Shown: piece after piece, positions 59,795 through 64,000 of the stretch | How the letters are laid out: every line of letters starts with the position of its first letter | Numbering within the stretch: the stretch's first letter is position 1 | Origin: Candidatus Peregrinibacteria bacterium | GTDB taxonomy: Bacteria; Patescibacteriota; Gracilibacteria; Peribacterales; Peribacteraceae | NCBI GenBank assembly: GCA_016196225.1 | Contig: JACPXZ010000010.1 | Coordinates: 1-64,000 of the forward strand | Length of the DNA stretch: 64,000 nt | Direction: 5' to 3' | Program-made: the position numbers and the translations under genes | Notes under the pieces: model-generated | Database searches by the model: none | What the model saw: the letters and a program-made list of their open reading frames with translations, nothing else | What the model was told of the DNA's origin: nothing

Positions 59795-62056
59795 CTACGG
59801 TGTCCGATATGCGGTGGATTGCACGATACCCTCCTCCATATCCACCCACTGGAACGTCGTCTCCTCATCATCCCACTGGAGCGCCCCTACCTCCGCACGA
59901 TCATTGACGGGATACAGACGCACTTGCAGACTGCTCGATCCTCCTGCCACCTGGACGTGAGTGATATCTGCTTGTAAAACGAGTGTCAATGATTGTCCGG
60001 GAGAAAGGTTGGGCGTGAGCACGCTCTCCTCAAGATCCGCGCAAGCAACCGTGATCGTCCCGGTCGTTCCATCGGCCGTACAGGAGACCGACACCGACGG
60101 ATTATCTTTACGATGAAGCGTAAAACTCTGTTGATTGATCGTCGTATTCACCGCAGCGACCTGAAAGGTGAGATCGCGGATCCGCACGCGATTGAGACCC
60201 CCCTGACGATTATCGTGAGGAGCGGCGTGGAAGCTAAATTGTCCGATAGGATAGATACCAAGCGGGACAATGGTTCCATCGGGATCGGGATTCATCTGCC
60301 GCACATCATCGAGACGCGCGGCGACCGTATCATGCGTGGGACCGGTGAGAGAAACATTCGTTCCAGCCGCCTGTCGTCCGATAAAAATTTCACCATCCCC
60401 GCTGCTATCGCCGTCGTTCTGGGTGAGATCCCGATCCGATGCTCTTCCCCACGCCTCAACCGCGTGAGAAGTTCCTATCGATGCCGAAAGTGACAATGAG
60501 GCCGTCTCGCCACTGATCCCACCAGCAATATCCGCTTTGAGATTCCCCCATATCTCAATATCCATCTCTCCTTCTCGGGCAATGATAAAACTCCCCGCCG
60601 GGAAGGCCGCGCACGCCCGATCATTCGAGACCGGCGCGCACCCCGAACGATACGCACGGAATGTGAGCGATCCGAGCACAATATCCAACGCATCAAAACT
60701 CCCTGACAATCCTTCTATCGCCAGCGTACGCACTTCGATATCTTCTTCTTCTGCACGGAAATGCAGCGTCAGGAGAGGTCCCGCGTTCTCCCCAAGTAAA
60801 AGTTGCCGACTGCGTGCCGGGACGGATCCAGCGGTTACAAAAAGATTCCCTTTTGCCGATATCGTCACCCTGCTCGGCGCGGCGGTAAAGGCCTCGACCC
60901 AACAGATCGAATACGAGAGCGCGCACCGAACATTATCCGTCGTGATCCCCGTGAGTTCTCGGCCATCCATACGACCGACTGCGTGAATATATTGCGGATC
61001 GGAAAGCGCAAAACGTAACGCAAGCAAACTTTCGGACGGATCTTGCATAAGGTCCCCGCGGATCTCGAACGTTTTTTCGAACCCGTCTTCCAGTGGCAGA
61101 TCCACCGGAGCAAAGACCAGACGATCCCCCTGCATTTTCCCGAATCCCGGGACAGGAACGATCGGCCCTCCATCCGTATAGAACAATCGATAATTGGTCG
61201 CCGTTTGCAGGCTGCCGCTCGCGGCCTCGAAGATGAGGGACGTCACCGAGACATCTTGCCGTCCAGCGACCGCGCGGAAGCGGAGCAATGGAATATTCTG
61301 CGCCCCCTCCGACACATTGCGATCGGCAATGGAGAGTTGCTCGATCCGCATCGCGGCGTGACGAACGGGTTCGCCGAGATCGATACTGGGTGTCCGGACG
61401 GGAACAGTGGAACGACGGTTGAAGATAACAGGCTCAAAAACTTCAACAGTTTCTTCCTCTTCACCAACAACATTATTAAAACGAACAATGAGAGCAGCCA
61501 TTTCGGCACGGGTGAGGAGATGGGAGGGGTCGGATGGCAAAAATACAAATACGTTGCGTTGTTCAGCAAGTTTTATATACGGTTGATACCAGGAGAGATT
61601 TGTGGACGTGACAGGAATTTCTATGTCGTATACACGTGCAACCATCTTAAGTGCCTCCACAAGATTCACGTTTTTCTCCCCTAAAAATCTCCCATCAGGA
61701 TACCCACCAACAATCCCCTGCTCTTTTGCAGCACATGCATACCGCCAGTACCACTGCTCCTCCCCGCCAAAATCTGCAAAACAGTTTTTTACGGTAACAG
61801 TGGTCTCAGCTTCGCCAAAAATCGAACGCATCAGAATTTTTAAAAACTCCGCGCGATTGATCGTGGCATCGGGTCGAAACGTTCCATCCGTGTACCCGCT
61901 CACCACGCCTCTGTTATAAAGGATCACGATGTCATCTCGAAATTTATGATCCTGAATATCGGTAAACGGCACTCCCTGCGCCCGCACATACAGCCATCCC
62001 GATCCTACGAGAATCACGAGGAGACCAATGCTTCCCCAGAGATACATCCGCCGCAT
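59795..62056 (-). CDS. Large SLH-domain surface protein
   Basis: 753 residues. Start ATG 62056 gives a signal peptide (MYLWGSIGLLVILVGSGWLY). Three SLH repeats occupy residues ~30-200: VVSGYTDGTFRPDATINRAEF, IVGGYPDGRFLGEKNVNLVEAL, and a looser LTRAEMAALIVRF. The remaining ~530 residues are beta-rich with no known domain (repeated LTFRA, LSLSASIG strands; Cys pairs CALSYSIC and CAPVSNDRAC). The architecture fits an S-layer component. The longer frame upstream crosses tRNA-Arg and is not coding. Confidence 0.82.
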   Translation of the reverse strand: MRRMYLWGSIGLLVILVGSGWLYVRAQGVPFTDIQDHKFRDDIVILYNRGVVSGYTDGTFRPDATINRAEFLKILMRSIFGEAETTVTVKNCFADFGGEEQWYWRYACAAKEQGIVGGYPDGRFLGEKNVNLVEALKMVARVYDIEIPVTSTNLSWYQPYIKLAEQRNVFVFLPSDPSHLLTRAEMAALIVRFNNVVGEEEETVEVFEPVIFNRRSTVPVRTPSIDLGEPVRHAAMRIEQLSIADRNVSEGAQNIPLLRFRAVAGRQDVSVTSLIFEAASGSLQTATNYRLFYTDGGPIVPVPGFGKMQGDRLVFAPVDLPLEDGFEKTFEIRGDLMQDPSESLLALRFALSDPQYIHAVGRMDGRELTGITTDNVRCALSYSICWVEAFTAAPSRVTISAKGNLFVTAGSVPARSRQLLLGENAGPLLTLHFRAEEEDIEVRTLAIEGLSGSFDALDIVLGSLTFRAYRSGCAPVSNDRACAAFPAGSFIIAREGEMDIEIWGNLKADIAGGISGETASLSLSASIGTSHAVEAWGRASDRDLTQNDGDSSGDGEIFIGRQAAGTNVSLTGPTHDTVAARLDDVRQMNPDPDGTIVPLGIYPIGQFSFHAAPHDNRQGGLNRVRIRDLTFQVAAVNTTINQQSFTLHRKDNPSVSVSCTADGTTGTITVACADLEESVLTPNLSPGQSLTLVLQADITHVQVAGGSSSLQVRLYPVNDRAEVGALQWDDEETTFQWVDMEEGIVQSTAYRTP

Positions 62057-62089
62057 GACCGTAGTATACGGTATACTTCCAATCGAGCT

Positions 62090-62166
62090 GCCCGCGTAGC
62101 TCAGTTGGATAGAGCGCCTGGCTTCGGACCAGGAGGTCGTGGGTTCAATTCCTGCCGCGGGCACCA
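62090..62166 (+). tRNA. tRNA-Arg (anticodon TCG)
   Basis: Acceptor GCCCGCG/CGCGGGC, D-arm GCTC/GAGC, anticodon stem CCTGG/CCAGG around loop CTTCGGA (anticodon TCG, codon CGA), T-arm GTGGGTTCAATTCCTGC, encoded CCA. Divergent from the SLH gene by 33 nt. Confidence 0.94.
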
Positions 62167-62257
62167 CTCGATTCGCTTCGCTCACTCGCGGTCTTCGACC
62201 ATTCGCATCGTACCATCTATGCGGGAGTCCGCTCTTGTAAGCTACTTCCAAAATAGA

Positions 62258-62281
62258 GAGGCTTCCCGATGGAAGCCCCTC
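62258..62281 (-). terminator. Terminator of the 71-aa membrane protein gene
   Basis: Minus strand GGGCTTCC-ATCG-GGAAGCC followed by TCTCTATTTTGG. It lies 30 nt after the stop of the small gene. Moderate U-tract. Confidence 0.6.
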
Positions 62282-62310
62282 AAGCGATCTGTTCACCGGA
62301 CGCCACACTG

Positions 62311-62526
62311 TCACGACAGCCACAACCTCATCGTCGCGATCGTCCAAAATACAAGATTCAGGACTGAGCTAAGGGCAAACACGATGATCGTGAGCATCGC
62401 GACGATATCCCACGTGGTCACTAAGTATGCCGGTGCCGTCTTCGTAAGCTTCAAGAACGTCCGCAGGAGATTCACCATCAAGACTGCGATCACCATCCAC
62501 ACCGGCCACAAACTAATGTAGTTCAT
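62311..62526 (-). CDS. Small two-helix membrane protein (71 aa)
   Basis: Two hydrophobic helices (ISLWPVWMVIAVLMVNLL and VAMLTIIVFALSSVLNLVFW) joined by a short basic loop (RTFLKLTKTAPAYLVTTWD). AAAGGAAAATCTC before the ATG gives an acceptable SD, and a promoter and terminator flank the gene, so it is well supported. No family recognised. Confidence 0.68.
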   Translation of the reverse strand: MNYISLWPVWMVIAVLMVNLLRTFLKLTKTAPAYLVTTWDIVAMLTIIVFALSSVLNLVFWTIATMRLWLS

Positions 62527-62577
62527 GAGATTTTCCTTTCTTTGAGTACGACGTTGTGAGTGAACGACCTATAAATT

Positions 62578-62605
62578 AATTTACAATGAAGTATTTAAAA
62601 GTCAA
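62578..62605 (-). promoter_or_regulatory. Promoter of the 71-aa gene
   Basis: Minus strand TTGACT (62600-62605), 16 bases, TAAATT (62578-62583). Leader of about 45 nt. Confidence 0.55.
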
Positions 62606-62623
62606 TATTTTACGCATTTATGA

Positions 62624-62652
62624 TTGACCGACCGAAACTATCACTCTAATAT
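62624..62652 (+). promoter_or_regulatory. Promoter of clpB
   Basis: TTGACC (62624-62629), 17 bases, TAATAT (62647-62652). Start near 62659, nine bases before the ATG. No CIRCE-type inverted repeat is visible. Confidence 0.65.
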
Positions 62653-62667
62653 TATGAGTGACAGAAT

Positions 62668-64000
62668 ATGGGAGATCACCTTCCTCCACAGGCTGCCAAT
62701 GCGGACGATACCGTCCGACCGCTTGAGCGGTTTACCCTCGACTTTACCCGCCTTGCCCGCGACGGGAAGATCGATCCCGTCATCGGACGCGACCTTGAGA
62801 TCCGCCGCATTATGCAGATTTTATCGCGCCGGACAAAAAATAACCCCGTGCTTGTGGGAGAACCCGGGACCGGAAAAACGGCGATTGTCGAAGGGTTGGC
62901 GAAAAAAATTGTGGACGGCGACGTCCCCGATTTACTCAAAGACAAGCGCATCCTCGCGCTCGACCTTGGCGCCCTCATCGCCGGGACCAAATACCGGGGA
63001 GAATTCGAAGATCGCCTCAAGGCCGTCATGCGCGAGATCGAGGGATCTGATGGAGCCATGATCCTCTTCATCGATGAACTCCACACCATCGTCGGCGCAG
63101 GCGCTGCCGAAGGCTCAATGGATGCTGGCAACATCCTCAAACCCGCTCTCGCTCGGGGGACACTGCGAACGATCGGGGCCACAACGCTCAAAGAATATCG
63201 CAAATATATCGAACGCGATGCCGCGTTCGAACGGCGTTTTCAACCCGTTATGGTCGAACCGCCATCCATCAAAGATGCGATTTCGATCCTCCGCGGTATC
63301 AAAGAGAAATACGAGGTCCACCATGGGATACGCATTCAGGATAACGCCATCGTCGCGGCAGTGATGCTCTCCGATCGCTATATTGCCGATCGATTCCTCC
63401 CGGATAAAGCAATCGACCTCATGGACGAATCCGCCTCGATGCTCCGGATCGAGATGGACAGCAAGCCGGCCGAACTCGACCAACTCGACCGACAGATCCG
63501 ACAATTAGACATCGAACGAGAGGCACTCAAAAAAGAAAAAGATTCCGCTTCCAAAAAACGTCTCAATGATATTGAAAAAGAACATGTGGATTTGAAACAA
63601 GCGCAAAAAGAACTTGAGGAACGCTGGCACAAAGAAAAGGACATCATTGCGGTCATCAAATCTTCTACAAAGGAAGCCGACACATTAAAAATGCAGGAGG
63701 CCCGTGCGGAACGTGAAGGTAATCTGCAACGCGTGGCGGAAATCCGCTACGGCTTACTCCCGGGACTCGAAAAGAAGATCTCCGGAGCAAAAAAAGACCT
63801 TGTTGCCATTCAAAAGGACAACCCGATCCTCAAAGAAGAAGTGACCGAGGAGGATATTGCAAAAGTAGTTTCACGATGGACGAGTATTCCGGTTTTTAAA
63901 ATGCTGCAGGAAGAGGGTGAAAAATTGAAACATATGGAACAAGAACTTTCGAAGCGCGTCATCGGACAGAAGGACGCGATAACCGCCGTGAGCAATGCGA
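62668..64000 (+). CDS. clpB: ClpB-type disaggregase lacking the N-domain (partial at window end)
   Basis: 444 residues visible; the gene runs past the window. Only ~15 residues precede [20 protein letters not shown], so the ~140-residue Clp N-domain is absent. AAA1 has Walker [17 protein letters not shown], pore loop [13 protein letters not shown], Walker [15 protein letters not shown] and ERRFQPV. A coiled-coil middle domain (~residues 270-385, LEKEKD-like [20 protein letters not shown], ending [12 protein letters not shown]) identifies ClpB rather than ClpC/A. The NBD2 start [10 protein letters not shown] is the last part visible. Confidence 0.9.
   Translation, partial: MGDHLPPQAANADDTVRPLERFTLDFTRLARDGKIDPVIGRDLEIRRIMQILSRRTKNNPVLVGEPGTGKTAIVEGLAKKIVDGDVPDLLKDKRILALDLGALIAGTKYRGEFEDRLKAVMREIEGSDGAMILFIDELHTIVGAGAAEGSMDAGNILKPALARGTLRTIGATTLKEYRKYIERDAAFERRFQPVMVEPPSIKDAISILRGIKEKYEVHHGIRIQDNAIVAAVMLSDRYIADRFLPDKAIDLMDESASMLRIEMDSKPAELDQLDRQIRQLDIEREALKKEKDSASKKRLNDIEKEHVDLKQAQKELEERWHKEKDIIAVIKSSTKEADTLKMQEARAEREGNLQRVAEIRYGLLPGLEKKISGAKKDLVAIQKDNPILKEEVTEEDIAKVVSRWTSIPVFKMLQEEGEKLKHMEQELSKRVIGQKDAITAVSNA

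Noticed and set aside
62057-62347. Upstream extension of the large SLH protein
   Set aside because: It crosses the tRNA-Arg gene and lacks a signal peptide; the ATG at 62056 gives a proper one.

Overview
The window reads as a chromosomal stretch of a bacterium from the Candidate Phyla Radiation, most like Peregrinibacteria/Peribacteria. This is an inference from gene content and style, not from a search. Pointers: densely packed short operons with scattered rather than clustered biosynthetic genes; long secreted Cys-rich proteins with CGDG...EECDDGN repeats; several SLH-domain proteins; VirB2/TrbC-like membrane proteins; partial purine, pyrimidine and folate genes; and many short palindromic repeats in spacers and inside genes. 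Base composition is roughly balanced and TGA works as an ordinary stop.

Layout. 0-1 kb: C-terminal side of a Cys-rich surface protein (minus strand) whose tail seems frameshifted at a 10-nt G/C run. 1-6.5 kb: small lipoprotein and zinc-ribbon genes, a CofE-like ligase, purN, a ferredoxin-NADP-reductase-like flavoprotein, a half-size EamA protein, then a TrpR-like regulator between two identical palindromes. 6.6-17.1 kb (minus): carA, a collagen-like protein with a perfect consensus promoter, two very large unknown proteins with a small partner, and a lamin-tail-domain surface protein. 17.2-26.1 kb: rny, an SLH protein, mutY, tuf-rpsJ-nusB-rnc, a BI-1 membrane protein and two triple-hairpin VirB2-like proteins. 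26.2-41.6 kb: folP, phosphomannomutase, an asparaginase homologue, gmk, tRNA-Arg(GCG), tRNA-Ala(GGC), a transglutaminase/TPR protein, purE, UDG, pheS, three tandem helical-repeat paralogues, pyrE, rsmG. 41.6-46.3 kb (minus): two Cys-rich surface proteins, one split by a 10-bp deletion inside a tandem repeat. 46.4-52.5 kb: an ABC ATPase, purM, a second transglutaminase-like protein, then nrdB-nrdA behind an NrdR box and a cobalamin riboswitch with terminator. 52.5-64 kb: a truncated GIY-YIG gene abutting tRNA-Gln(CTG), small genes, a LamG surface protein, SLH proteins, a TerC homologue, a subtilase, a thioredoxin, tRNA-Arg(TCG) and the start of clpB lacking an N-domain.

How it fits together. 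Housekeeping functions (translation, RNA decay, dNTP supply, purine/pyrimidine/folate steps) alternate with a large cell-envelope investment: SLH, DUF4215-type, LamG, lamin-tail and collagen-like proteins, a subtilase and secreted thioredoxin. The most unusual features are (i) palindromic repeats inserted in frame inside lamin-tail, folP, phosphomannomutase and carA genes, in all three reading frames, reminiscent of Rickettsia palindromic elements; (ii) B12- and NrdR-linked control of a class I ribonucleotide reductase; (iii) the palindrome-flanked TrpR-like gene; (iv) the paired triple-hairpin VirB2-like proteins; and (v) a structured leader ending in a terminator directly in front of the asparaginase homologue.
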